Source: Mesotaenium endlicherianum (taxonomy: Eukaryota > Streptophyta > Zygnematophyceae > Zygnematales > Mesotaeniaceae). From it: a stretch of 36,090 nucleotides of DNA. Where the stretch lies: assembly GCA_009602735.1 (NCBI GenBank), contig WELA01006140.1:308374-344463 (forward strand). The letters run 5' to 3'. Below are positions 9,325 to 18,186 of this stretch, in pieces; positions within the stretch are counted from its first letter, which is position 1; every line of letters begins with the position of its first letter. The translations under genes were made by a program, and so were the position numbers. A model generated the notes under the pieces. The model saw only the letters and a list, made by a program, of their open reading frames with translations, searched no databases and was not told the DNA's origin.

Positions 9325-10957
9325 TCCCTTCAGGGCAAGTTAAAGTCTCCCCCAGTACATCTAAAGGAGACTTAGGGGCTCTACCCAGGCTGAGGTCGAA
9401 AGGAGTCTTGCCCGTTGACGTGTGCACCGCACTGTTGACCGCAAACTGAATTTGAGGCAACAGGTCATCCCCATTATCTTGTTTTTGGTTAATATATGCT
9501 CTCAGCACCTCCTGCAGAACTCGGTTAGTTCTTTCAGTCTGCCCATCAGTCTGAGGGTGGTTTGCTGTGCTGAGCAGCTGTTTGACTCCCATTAACCCCA
9601 TTAAAGCTCTCCAGAACTTAGAGGTGAATTTTGAGTCTCTGTCTGAGATGATATTAGAAGGGAGCCCATGTTGGCATACTACATGGTTGTAGAACTGCCT
9701 CGCTGTTTCGAGTGCAGTCACTTTGACAGTTGTGGGGATAAAAATGACCATTTTTGTCAGTTTATCCACGACTACCAGTATCGAATCATGCCCATTGGCA
9801 GTTCTTGGTAGTGAGACCACCCAATCCATGGATATAGTTTCCCAGCGTCCAGCTGGGATGGGCAGTGGTTGCAAGAGACCTCCGGGTGGTGTGTGCCGAG
9901 ACTTATTCCTCTGACACTGGTCACAGGACTTGACATATTTCAAGACCTCCCGGGGTAACCCCTCCCAATGATAATGTTTTGCCAGTTTGCCAACAGTTTT
10001 GGCCTGCCCCAAATGTCCACCCAGGAGACTGTCATGAGCTTGACTCAGTAAGAGAGACCTTATTTCCAAATTATTAGGAATGACCAGCTTCAGCCTGCCT
10101 GAAGTGGTTTCAGTCACCCAGACCCCTCCCTTGAGCTTATACCCGAGTGCAGTAGCACGACACACACCAGTAGTGGGGCTGGGCTCAAATGTTGGGTCAG
10201 AAAGGTAGGCTTTCCTAAGTTGTTCAAGGAAGGACTTTTTCACCTTTAGTGAAGTGAGTGCACACAGGACTTTATCTACAGCATGCTGACTAAAGTTCCT
10301 TTCTTGCAAGTCAGGTCTTCTAGAGAGTGCATCAGCAGGATTCAACTTCCCTGGTTTGTAGTCGATCTGGACTTGGAACTGCTCCAGCATCTGGCTCCAG
10401 CGGTTCTCCCTCCTCGACAGCTTGGACTTCTTCTGAAAGTGGGTCAGAGCTAGATGATCTGTAATCACCTTAAAAGCTTTACCATGTAAGTATGCTCTCC
10501 ACTGTTTGAGTACATGAATGATAGCTAGCAGCTCTTTATCATGCACTGAGTAATTAATCTCCGCTGGATTAAATTTCATAGACTCATACAACACAGGATG
10601 CCACTCCTGCCGTACCTTACCATCCTTTGTGGTTTTGTCAGCAGGCTGCAACAAAATAGCACCCATGGCAAAATCAGAGGCATCAGTAACCACCTGCACC
10701 GGTTTGCTGGGGTCATACACGGCTAGCACTGGGGCAGAACAAAGGGCATCTTTAAGGGTCTGGAAGGCAGCCTGCTGCTCTTCCCCCCACACATACCCGA
10801 TGTCTTTCTTAGTAAGGTCAGTCAGTTTACTGGCCTTTGTGGAATAATTCTCAATAAATCTCCTATAGTAGTTAGCCAACCCGAGGAAGGATCTAACTTC
10901 AGAGACAGACTGTGGTACTGGCCAGTCCCTTATGGTCTGGACTTTCTTAGGATCCAC
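9299..10957 (-). pseudogene. element A RNase H and integrase
   Basis: Continuation of Pol after the RT frameshift. Visible in order: the tether segment with [13 protein letters not shown]; RNase H with [31 protein letters not shown] and TDHLALTHF; an integrase zinc domain (H-x-H spacing in [10 protein letters not shown], then CDQCQ); and an integrase core with [19 protein letters not shown] and [13 protein letters not shown] supplying the D, D and E residues. The C-terminal end is cut where a single N sits between two nearly identical stretches (9280-9330), so the true frame continues into the next entry. It removes template RNA and inserts the cDNA. Confidence 0.9.
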
Positions 10958-11550
10958 GCTGATGCCCTCTTTACTGACAATGTGGCCTAAGAATTCAATA
11001 CTTTCCTTAAATCACACTTGCTCATTTTAGCATATAAATGATTTTTCCGCAGAGTGTCCAGGACTGTCTTTAAGTGTTCAGCGTGCTGAGCTTCATCTTT
11101 AGAGAAAATTAAAATATCATCCAGGAAAACTTGCACAAACTTATCATAATAAGGTCTGAAAATGTCATTCATAGCACCCATGAAGGTGGCAGGAGCATTA
11201 GTCAGTCCAAATGGCATCACGTTGAACTCATAGTGTCCATAACGTGTATGGAAGGCAGTCTTGTGTTCATCCCCCTCAGCAATTCTGATTTGATGATAAC
11301 CACTCTTCAGATCTATCTTATTGAACACCTTAGCACCAGACAGGGTATCAAGCAAGTCCTCGATCCTGGGTAAAGCATTCTTGTTCTTTACTGTAATTCT
11401 GTTCAGGGCTCTGTAATCCACACACATCCGCATACTGCCATCCTTTTTCTTAGCAAATAGGATGGGTGCGCCGTTAGGTGATTTACTGGGAGAAATATAA
11501 CCATTTTCCTCAAGCTCTGCAATCTATGTTTTCAACTCCTCGCTCTCCAC
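10958..11550 (-). pseudogene. element A reverse transcriptase
   Basis: The frame 11433-10987 contains [43 protein letters not shown] and the catalytic FLDDILIFS box, all typical of Ty3/gypsy RT. Upstream, GYISPSKSP and an AKKKDGSM segment lie in the same frame behind an in-frame TAG near 11524. Near 11010 element A lacks five bases present in element D (around the CTTTAAG run before the KCDF segment), which shifts the frame and ends the ORF early. The TAG is shared with D, so it predates the separation of the two copies or is functional. Confidence 0.9.
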
Positions 11551-11588
11551 ATAAGACAAGCCATACGTGCGTTGCCAAGGTGGCTGAG

Positions 11589-12530
11589 TTATATATCAGT
11601 CCTATGATCTACTTCCCTCTTAGGGGGTAGTCCTGGAGGCATATTAAATTCATCAGTGTACTGAGCAACAATTTTTGCAGCAGTAGGGTGCTCCGGAGGG
11701 CTTACCTTTTTCTCAACCACTTCTTCAGGTTGAGGAAGTACCTCTCTTAGCAGCAGACAGAACATTCTGTCTTCCTTCTGGTTCCAGCTTTTGACGAACT
11801 CCATTGCATTCAGCAACTTGCATCCTTCTGGAAGCCTCTTCTTTTCCTTCATTTGCCATCCACACAGGACAAGAGGAAGAGCACTGGTGGGTGCCAAGTC
11901 AGTCTGCCCATCACTGGCTCCTCTCACTTTAATTGTACCTCTGCTCCAACACACTTCACCTTGATGTCTAATAAGCCAGGACCTGCCTAGCACGAGATCA
12001 TAAAAGCCAGTGTTGAGTAACTCAAATGTAAGCGTTTCAGTTAGAACTGCAATGCCAGAACCTAACTGGACCTCAATAGGCTTGGTTATAACTCCTCCCG
12101 GGATACTTGAGGCATCTCCAAGGAATATTTTTCTATTCCCTTGGGTGACAGTAGGCAGCCTTAGCCGCTTAACTAAGTCCTTGTGAATAAAAGTATGTGA
12201 CGCCCCTCCGTCAACAAATGCCCTCACCTTCCTACCTGCAATCATGCAATGCAGTAGGATAGGGGGGACTGTCTTTTCCTGACTTTCGCATTGTTCTCCT
12301 GACGTAGCAAAGAAATGTTGGACATCAGGTGGAACAAGAGCATCCAGAGTGTGCACTCTCTGGACGTCTATATTACTGATGGTCTCCTTTATCTGTTTGT
12401 CAGGCATGCATAGTGAATCCAGTTCAGCAGGACCCATAATACCTGCTACGAGGGCAGCTAGTGACGACTCACTATCTCTAGCATCCTCACAGTCAGTAGA
12501 CTGGATTACTGACTGTTGCTGTCTTTTAAA
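11589..12530 (-). pseudogene. element A aspartic protease, in the -1 frame relative to gag
   Basis: The protease frame is open from inside the end of gag (12530) without needing its own ATG; an internal ATG lies at 12437. The active-site region reads AFVDGGASHTFIHKDL. The usual D-T/S-G triad is D-G-G here, also in the D copy. The second hallmark, a hydrophobic VLGRSWL segment, lies downstream. The frame ends at 11589 because about 16 bases present in D are altered or missing near 11590-11605, between the protease and RT linker. It cleaves Gag-Pol into mature proteins. Confidence 0.85.
12489..12530 (-). promoter_or_regulatory. programmed -1 ribosomal frameshift signal between gag and pro (element A)
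   Basis: In minus-strand sense: slippery heptamer T TTA AAA (12530-12524) in the correct phase with gag codons CCT TTA AAA; a 7-nt spacer (12523-12517); then ACAGTCAGTA, an 8-nt loop and TACTGACTGT, a perfect 10-bp hairpin (12516-12489). The gag TAA (12508-12506) overlaps the 5' arm and loop. After slipping, the codons TTT AAA AGA lead straight into the open protease frame. The identical arrangement is in element D. This matches the general X XXY YYZ plus stem rule for -1 frameshifting. Confidence 0.85.
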
Positions 12531-13984
12531 GGCTGGTCTTTTCTCTCGACCTTAGGCAGGTGCTTGACCGGACACTGTTCTCTGTAGTGGCCTTTCTGCT
12601 GACAATGGTAGCAAGTAGATTTTGCTGAGGCTGGTCTCGGCTTAGTCCTACCACCACCCCTTCCATAGCCACCTCGAGAGGGACCACCTCTACCTCTAGA
12701 CTGAATAGCATTGTACTCATACTCATATTCATCACCCTGATTATCCTCAGCCTGGTCTCCTTCAACTGCATTGTAGGAACCGTGGGGCTTTTTGACAATC
12801 TTAGACACCAAAGCGTTACTCTGGCGCTTGTGATTGAACTGCTGCTGATCCCAGGCGTCAGCATCCTGGATCAAGTCAGCCAGTTTCTCATACTTTTTCT
12901 CAGCAAAATGACCAGAGACCTCGGATTTCAAGCCATACCTGAAGTATGCTATCCTATACCGTTCTGGCAAATCAGGCTGCTTCATCATGTTCTCTTGGAA
13001 CTTTTGAGCAAACTCAGCAACTGAAGTGGTCTGCTTCAGTGTCAGGGAGATCATCGCATAGATAGCTTTCTCCTGCTGGTTGATGACATCAAACTTCTCA
13101 TGCAACTTCTCGACAAACTCTACCCACGTAGGGTCACCGAGTTGCCGAGCCTTACGCTCTTCCTTCCAGTAAAGCCACCAGTCTGCGGCACTGCCTTTCA
13201 GTAGCGCACCGGTGTGCCTGACCTTCTCGTAATCTTGCAGTTCTGGGTAGTTCTCCAGCCACTGCTCAACATCCGCGAGAAACTTGATCAGGTAATATTT
13301 TCTGTTTCCCTCAGGATCATAGTCCTGGGGAGGTTTCGGCTTGGGCTTACTAGGCCCTCGGCCACCACCACTAGTGGTGTGAGACCCCAGTTGGTCTCTG
13401 TCCCGGAGTAGGGACATTATGATTCTTTTGTCCTCCTGCTGGGACTGATACATGGTCGCCATTTGCGACTGCATCTGAACGAACAATGCTCCCAAGTCTA
13501 CATTTTGGGGTGGTAGATTAGCAAATGCAGCAGCAGCATTGGCATCTACTCGCTGAGTAGTGTCCTCAACAGTCCCTCTCGCTCCTGCAGCAGCAATTCC
13601 TGCCGCATTCAGCCGGTCACGTATTTGACCTAGGGGTACATTGAGTTGTACGGCAGGAGGTGGGTTCGGAACATTGGCCCTTGATGCCATAAGTTCCTCG
13701 ACAAAGCGCTCGTCAGCTGGCTGTCTTTCCCTCCTTTCTGTATCTTCAGCGGCCTTTGCTAATTGTTCAGCTTCTAGCCTGGCTCTCTCCTCCTCAGCTT
13801 GCTGTGCTGCGACTGCGGCAATAGCAGCTGCCTCATCTGCAGCCTCCCTAGCTGCAGTATCTGCTACTGCTTCACAATAATTACGGTTTCCCGCTACATG
13901 GCTTTCCGCCTGGTTTTCGACATTCTTGTTATCCTGGTTCTCCATGTCTGAGGAGTTGCTAGTTTGAGACCTTGTCCTTACCAT
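12506..13984 (-). CDS. element A Gag polyprotein
   Basis: Intact frame of 492 codons from the ATG at 13984. The N-terminus MVRTRSQT is followed by an Ala/Glu/Gln-rich coiled-coil region (about residues 40-110), then a capsid-like region with WLENYPELQDY, DWWLYWKEE and a FAQKFQENMM segment (about 230-350). After that come Arg/Gly-rich RGRGG repeats and one CCHC zinc knuckle, CYHCQQKGHYREQC (12613-12572), close to the C-terminus. It forms the particle and packages RNA. The stop lies in the frameshift hairpin, so a minority product would extend into protease. The only clear gag defect of the family is in copy D. Confidence 0.93.
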   Translation of the reverse strand: MVRTRSQTSNSSDMENQDNKNVENQAESHVAGNRNYCEAVADTAAREAADEAAAIAAVAAQQAEEERARLEAEQLAKAAEDTERRERQPADERFVEELMASRANVPNPPPAVQLNVPLGQIRDRLNAAGIAAAGARGTVEDTTQRVDANAAAAFANLPPQNVDLGALFVQMQSQMATMYQSQQEDKRIIMSLLRDRDQLGSHTTSGGGRGPSKPKPKPPQDYDPEGNRKYYLIKFLADVEQWLENYPELQDYEKVRHTGALLKGSAADWWLYWKEERKARQLGDPTWVEFVEKLHEKFDVINQQEKAIYAMISLTLKQTTSVAEFAQKFQENMMKQPDLPERYRIAYFRYGLKSEVSGHFAEKKYEKLADLIQDADAWDQQQFNHKRQSNALVSKIVKKPHGSYNAVEGDQAEDNQGDEYEYEYNAIQSRGRGGPSRGGYGRGGGRTKPRPASAKSTCYHCQQKGHYREQCPVKHLPKVERKDQPLKDSNSQ

Positions 13985-14005
13985 ACAAAGAAGACTGTGA
14001 TAACT

Positions 14006-14017
14006 GCTCCGATACCA
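14006..14017 (-). other. element A primer-binding site
   Basis: Minus-strand TGGTATCGGAGC starts one base after the 5' LTR. It equals the complement of the initiator-Met tRNA 3' end (TGGTATCAGAGC in many plant elements) except at one position. Confidence 0.85.
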
Positions 14018-14018
14018 C

Positions 14019-14734
14019 TGAAGTGAATCGACTTACCAAATAGGCGATTAACAATTAATTAAGATCTTTATATCAGCAAGTAATCTTTATGGTATTTGCC
14101 ATTAACTGGTTTAACGGCAAAGGACAACACACTAGCAGTGAATAATACTCGTCAGTCAAATGCGAGTAAACTAGCATCAATAATGCAAATCAGTAAACTC
14201 ATACATAAGCAAGGTTAGAAGACAGTGCGTATCAATGGCTTCTCGCCTTGGATTCAGATCGCTCTCAGTAAGCTGTACAAGAGAGTTGGCCTCGTTTCCA
14301 AATGCCGAACTCGAGAGCAATGCCTAGCATATGTACATGGAATGAGTTTACTGTTCAACGGTCAATGCGATGGCACTGCCTACCCGGGAGTTAATCACGT
14401 TGGTAGGACCTCGGTTAACCAAATCCACCGCCATCTCCCATCATCCCGAATCGCCATCCATCATAGGGATGTCATCTGGCCATTCATCTAGCATACCACA
14501 CTTAGATGCATATCGAGGCAGTTCGCTGCTACCGAGTACGGAAGTCAGCTGGCTGACAAAGAATGTGTCAGCAAGCTGACTTAAGGTGACACCAGCCTGC
14601 TACTTCCGTCCGTGTCATTAAACTGATATTAAATATAAAGTCCAGCAGACTGATTATTAACTAGAGTTCAGCAGGCTGAACTTATTTAACTATTTAAATG
14701 AATATTATGTCAACCAATATACTGATTCATTACA
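14019..14734 (-). repeat. element A 5' LTR
   Basis: Starts TGAAGTGAATCG and ends GATTCATTACA on the + strand, with complementary short ends (TGAATC/GATTCA). A TATAAA in element sense lies at 14072-14067, close to the internal side, which would leave a very short R-U5. Confidence 0.93.
14545..14679. promoter_or_regulatory. array of 12-bp palindromes TCAGCNNGCTGA in the LTR U3
   Basis: Copies: TCAGCTGGCTGA (14545), TCAGCAAGCTGA (14568), CCAGCAGACTGA (14642, two mismatches) and TCAGCAGGCTGA (14668). The pairs are 23 and 26 bp apart, a little over two helical turns. They lie in the U3 part of the LTR in element orientation. The LTRs at 5896 and 29901 keep most of them. Confidence 0.5.
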
Positions 14735-14739
14735 TTAAT
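14735..14739. repeat. target-site duplication of element A, right (TTAAT)
   Basis: Second copy of the pentamer at 5891-5895. After it the interrupted gag of element B resumes. Confidence 0.85.
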
Positions 14740-15831
14740 CCAGATTTGTAGACCTTGCCAAGAAGGCAAAAATCTACGAGCCCAAAATAGTGGCTCACAA
14801 ATTTTTGTTGTGCTTGGGCAAGGAAGCAGTTCGTGAAGTCAGGCCACACCTCTCCGCGAAGCACCGGGATAGACTGGGACATTGATGAGACGACTTAAAT
14901 AGCATACAATGTTGAAGAAGGTAAAGTGTGGTATAAGGAGGCTTTGAGGACGCTTATGGCTCCTGAGAGGAGGGAGGAATCCTCTCCGCCTAAGGCCAAC
15001 AGCTCTAATTTTCAATTTAAGAAGAAGAGCGGGTCTTTCAGTAAGTTTGCTAAGCACGCCAACACTGCTGAAACAGCAAAGGGCTGTTGGAATTGCAGGA
15101 AATCAGGACATCAGAAGAGGAGTTGTCCGTACTCGGATGCTAAGCAACTATCTGCTAGCAAGGCGCAGATATGCGCACGTTGCAGCAAGAAGGGACACTC
15201 AGAAGATGAGTGCTGGTCAAAGAACCCAAATCTAAAGCCACCATGGGCAAATGCTACCACGAAAGAGGCAGACAAGGAGAAAAAGAAAGAAAAGGGTGGC
15301 TCTGGTATCCGCAAGGGTAGCCAAAAGTATGACGCTATGAGTGCAGAAATCGCTGAGTTGAAAGCTCAATTTGCGAAACTAAATGCGCCTAATGTCTACT
15401 ATGATACAGATGTTGCAGAAAAGACCGTCTGCAAAGGCGAGAAACTGATGCATGAAAAGGTTGTGGGTGCAACGGCTGCCGAGCGAGCAGATCACGACCG
15501 TCTGGTGCCAAGGAGTGTTGGGAAGCTTCCTCAGACTTTCCGGATCACTCTGAATGAAAATGAGATCTCGCAGCTGCGACAAGCCAGGCCTGGGACGCGT
15601 AAGACATATAGTTTTTTGCTGGAGAAGCTGAAGGCCTTGGTGGAACATCGGATCCAGCATGCTCCTTTGCTTTCTCTCGCTGATTTGCATATCACTTACC
15701 CGTTCACGGTTGAAGAAGCCGGACATCAGCTAGATATAGCTGAGGAGGGTGCAAACAGCGCCTCATTGCCTACCAATTTCAGCACCGTGAGAGTGCAGAA
15801 TAGGGATGGTGCACTAAGATTCAACAACTAG
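14740..15831 (+). pseudogene. element B gag, C-terminal part with two zinc knuckles
   Basis: Continues B's gag beyond element A. The first part (14748-14885) reads VDLAKKAKIYEPKIVAHKF and ends at TGA TGA. The next frame then continues with a TAA at 14896 and runs from 14926 to TAG at 15829. Two CCHC knuckles are clear: CWNCRKSGHQKRSC (15085-15126) and CARCSKKGHSEDEC (15172-15213). A Lys/Glu-rich linker and a helical segment follow. The TAG at 15829 lies in frame with the protease behind it, so Gag and Pro were either one frame or separated by a readthrough stop. The sequence has at least one frameshift and is non-functional here. Confidence 0.8.
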
Positions 15832-15938
15832 GCAGCCCCCAACATTCTGTTGGATACGGGCGCACAGCCAGTCATCCTGGAAAAGCGAGCTATGAAAGCA
15901 CTAGGATTGACAGCAAGGGACCTGAAAGAGAGTCCTTT
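15832..15938 (+). pseudogene. element B aspartic protease, N-terminal half
   Basis: Directly after the in-frame TAG the frame gives AAPNILLDTGAQPVILEKRA, with the DTG active-site motif of retroviral-type proteases. It breaks off after SPF at 15938, where element C is inserted, and resumes after 22076 in the same frame once one CCTTT copy is removed. Confidence 0.85.
15934..15938. repeat. target-site duplication of element C, left (CCTTT)
   Basis: CCTTT precedes the LTR start TGTACGG and recurs at 22077-22081 directly after the other LTR. Confidence 0.85.
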
Positions 15939-16695
15939 TGTACGGTCATAGGTTTACAAAGTGCACTTTTGAGTTCCTTAAAAGTATGTTTTGGTTGCAT
16001 AGAAGTGTAGAGTGTGTTTGTTTGGCCATTTGGATATACAGTTCATCGAATTTGGTTAAGTATTGAGAGAGTTATGGATTTCCAAAGTTTAATTAGTTTT
16101 GAGGTCAGTTGACAACTGTCCTTAATTCGCGGTGAGCGCGACCGTCAGACTGACTGACAGCGTCGAGCGATCTGAGCCGTTAGAGTGAATTCGAACCTTC
16201 ACGTAAATTCGGCTGACGCGGAGTGCCGACTCGATCGATTTACCTAGAAGTTTCGGATTAGCCTAGCGCGTCTAAGTTAGTATATTCTATGATATTTCGA
16301 TGCATGCATGTGGACGTCAAATTGGCCCGACACGTCAGATGAGACCGATCTGGCTTTCTCACGAATATTCTGGAAGGGACGATGTGACAAACACTGAGAA
16401 AAATCCGTTGCCAAGCGGTCCTCCCGCCTAGGGGCGAGCGGCCGTCGTAGAAAACTATAAATAGACATAACTACTTCATTTCTTATAAGTTTTCAATCCT
16501 GTAAATTTCTACGGGTTTGTAATGACAAGGCCTTCCATCCTACATCATTTGTGAGCAGTTTCTTGCTACTCAAAATGTTGAGTAATTTTCCTAAGCTTTC
16601 TTAGTGATATGCCGCTGCACTCTTTAGTATGAATGCAACTAGTTCCTTTCCTAGTGAGTTACTACGCTTCCACTAGGGCACTCTGCCCCTTTTCA
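15939..16695 (+). repeat. element C 5' LTR
   Basis: Begins TGTACGGTCATAGG (the 3' copy begins TGTAAGCATAGG) and ends TTTTCA. It holds a TATA box at 16456 and, just upstream, a GC-rich stretch CCTCCCGCCTAGGGGCGAG conserved in both LTRs. Confidence 0.93.
16456..16463 (+). promoter_or_regulatory. TATA box in element C LTR
   Basis: TATAAATA follows GAAAAC and is conserved at 21837-21844 in the 3' LTR. It is the probable promoter of the genomic transcript. Confidence 0.7.
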
Positions 16696-16697
16696 TC

Positions 16698-16709
16698 TGG
16701 TATCGGAGC
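16698..16709 (+). other. element C primer-binding site
   Basis: TGGTATCGGAGC lies two bases after the LTR end. The same initiator-Met-like sequence is used by A and D. Confidence 0.88.
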
Positions 16710-16810
16710 TGGGCTAGTTTGCATATTATACTTTGGAGTTGCAGTCGGCAACTGGAGGAGGCGAACATGTCGAGCATGTTGAGCGCGCGGGGCAGCAGGC
16801 AGCACCAACA

Positions 16811-17731
16811 ATGACCAGAGAGCAACAAGAGATGCAGGCGATGCTAAGGCAAATGGCGAATGCAATTGGAGGAGAAGTCTACGCCCAATTTCAACAAATT
16901 ATGCGCGCGGAGGTGGAGAGAATGGTGCCAGTTGTTGTTGGGAATATCGCTTCGACAAATTTGGCACTTGCACCTGTTGTACCACCAATCCATGTTAATC
17001 CAGTGGTGCAACCAGTTATTCCACTCGCATCGGGAGTGCGTGTGCCTAAGCCTGAAGTGTACACTGGAGAGCGTGGATCGCCGCTTGTTCATCAATGGAT
17101 TTTTGGAGTGAAGAAGTTTATGGAATATTCTGCGCTCACGCCTGACAGGCAAGTCGTCTTTGTTATTACTTTGCTGAAGAAGAGTGCTGGAGTTTGGTAT
17201 GAACAAGAGGAGCAGCTGTCTGGAGAACCTGCTACTGTTGATCAGCTATTTGAAGGTTTGAAGAGGCAATCTCAACCTATTGCACCCAAGGCTACTGCTC
17301 AAGATCTATTGGTGCGCCTTCGTCAACGAGAAAGCGTTCAGGAGTATGTTTTGCGCTTCAACGAGCTGGTGCTTTGATGTGCATCTATGCACGAGTCGGA
17401 GATGATGGACAAGTTCAAGAGGGGACTCAAGCCAACCGTGGCCAAGGAAGTGGCGCTCAAGGACCCTACCAATCTTGGAGAAATGATGGCATTGGCAACA
17501 AGGGTCGACGCTGGTCAGAGGCAGTGGGGCAGCCAAAACTGTGGAGGACATCGACAGTTTGGTTCTCAAGCGCCAAGCACGAGTGGACAAGGTCCAGTAC
17601 CTATGGAGTTGGGACTTGTGCAGAACCAGCACAGGCAGCAAAATGTCAAGCCGAGAGGACCTTGCTATAATTGTGGCAAGCTTGGGCACCTGGCTCGAGA
17701 CTGTCGCGTGAAGGCAAAGCAACCTCAATAA
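16811..17731 (+). pseudogene. element C gag
   Basis: From the ATG at 16811 (MTREQQEMQAML) the frame passes through a capsid-like region with P-K-P-E-V-Y-T-G, a WIFGVKKFME segment and a RLRQRESVQEYVLRF segment. It meets TGA at 17375 (probably CGA to TGA, as the expected LR..C reading fits). The same frame resumes with MHESEMMDKFKRGL and ends at TAA 17729. A CCHC knuckle, CYNCGKLGHLARDC, lies at about 17663-17704. The frame is also open upstream to a TTG at 16733, and the original start may have been there. Confidence 0.88.
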
Positions 17732-18186
17732 CAGGAAAAAGGAGGACGCCAGTAAGTCGTTCTGGGGTGCCTACTAGCTTGAAGACGAGAACTCACAAGG
17801 AGGTTATCCCCAGGAGCCTGTCGAGAAACAAAGGACAAGATGTTGACAAGCCTATCATTATGGAAGGAGTAGTCGACGGCAACAAGGCGAAGTGTATGGT
17901 CGACAGTGGCGCAAGTGCAAAGTTTGTGCACAAGAGGCTGGTGAAAGAGTAGCAAATCCCTGTGCAGAAGAATTATGAGCCTAAGGAGGCAATTTTGGCG
18001 AATGGGCAGAGACTCAAGTGTGGTGCACCTACGGAAGCTATTCACGTGGAAGTAGCGGGGCACCGGGGTAAGGAAGTTATGGAGCAGGCAGAGTTAGGTC
18101 ACCATGAGGTGATATTGGGCCGACTATGGCTAAGAAAACCCTCAAGTGCACTGGAGCACAGGACAAGTGAAGGTCCAAGGGCGTGA
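17671..18186 (+). pseudogene. element C aspartic protease
   Basis: Lies in the -1 frame relative to gag, as in element A. I see no canonical slippery heptamer in the overlap 17671-17731, so a small deletion may instead explain the shift. The active site reads CMVDSGASAKFVHK (DSG), and a LGRLWLRK segment near 18115-18140 is the second hallmark. A TAG at about 17950 interrupts the frame, and an indel near 18140 moves the following RT into another frame. Confidence 0.85.

Larger units (their letters stand above)
5896..14734 (-). mobile_element. element A: nearly complete Ty3/gypsy chromovirus with extra 3' ORF
   Basis: LTRs of 721 bp (5896-6616) and 716 bp (14019-14734) flank minus-strand gag, protease, RT, RNase H, integrase and chromodomain genes and an extra ORF. 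A 5-bp duplication TTAAT borders the element, and a primer-binding site adjoins the 5' LTR. By eye the LTRs differ at roughly 25-30 positions plus a 5-bp indel (about 96% identity), so the insertion is neither brand new nor very old. Coding defects: an in-frame TAG before RT, a 5-bp deletion in RT, a TAG in the chromodomain, and two small duplications near 9045-9330, one beside an N. It inserted into the gag of element B in the opposite orientation. Confidence 0.93.

Noticed and set aside
17671..17731. A -1 frameshift signal in element C like that in A
   Set aside because: The protease is also in the -1 frame, but no X XXY YYZ heptamer or strong stem is visible in the overlap.
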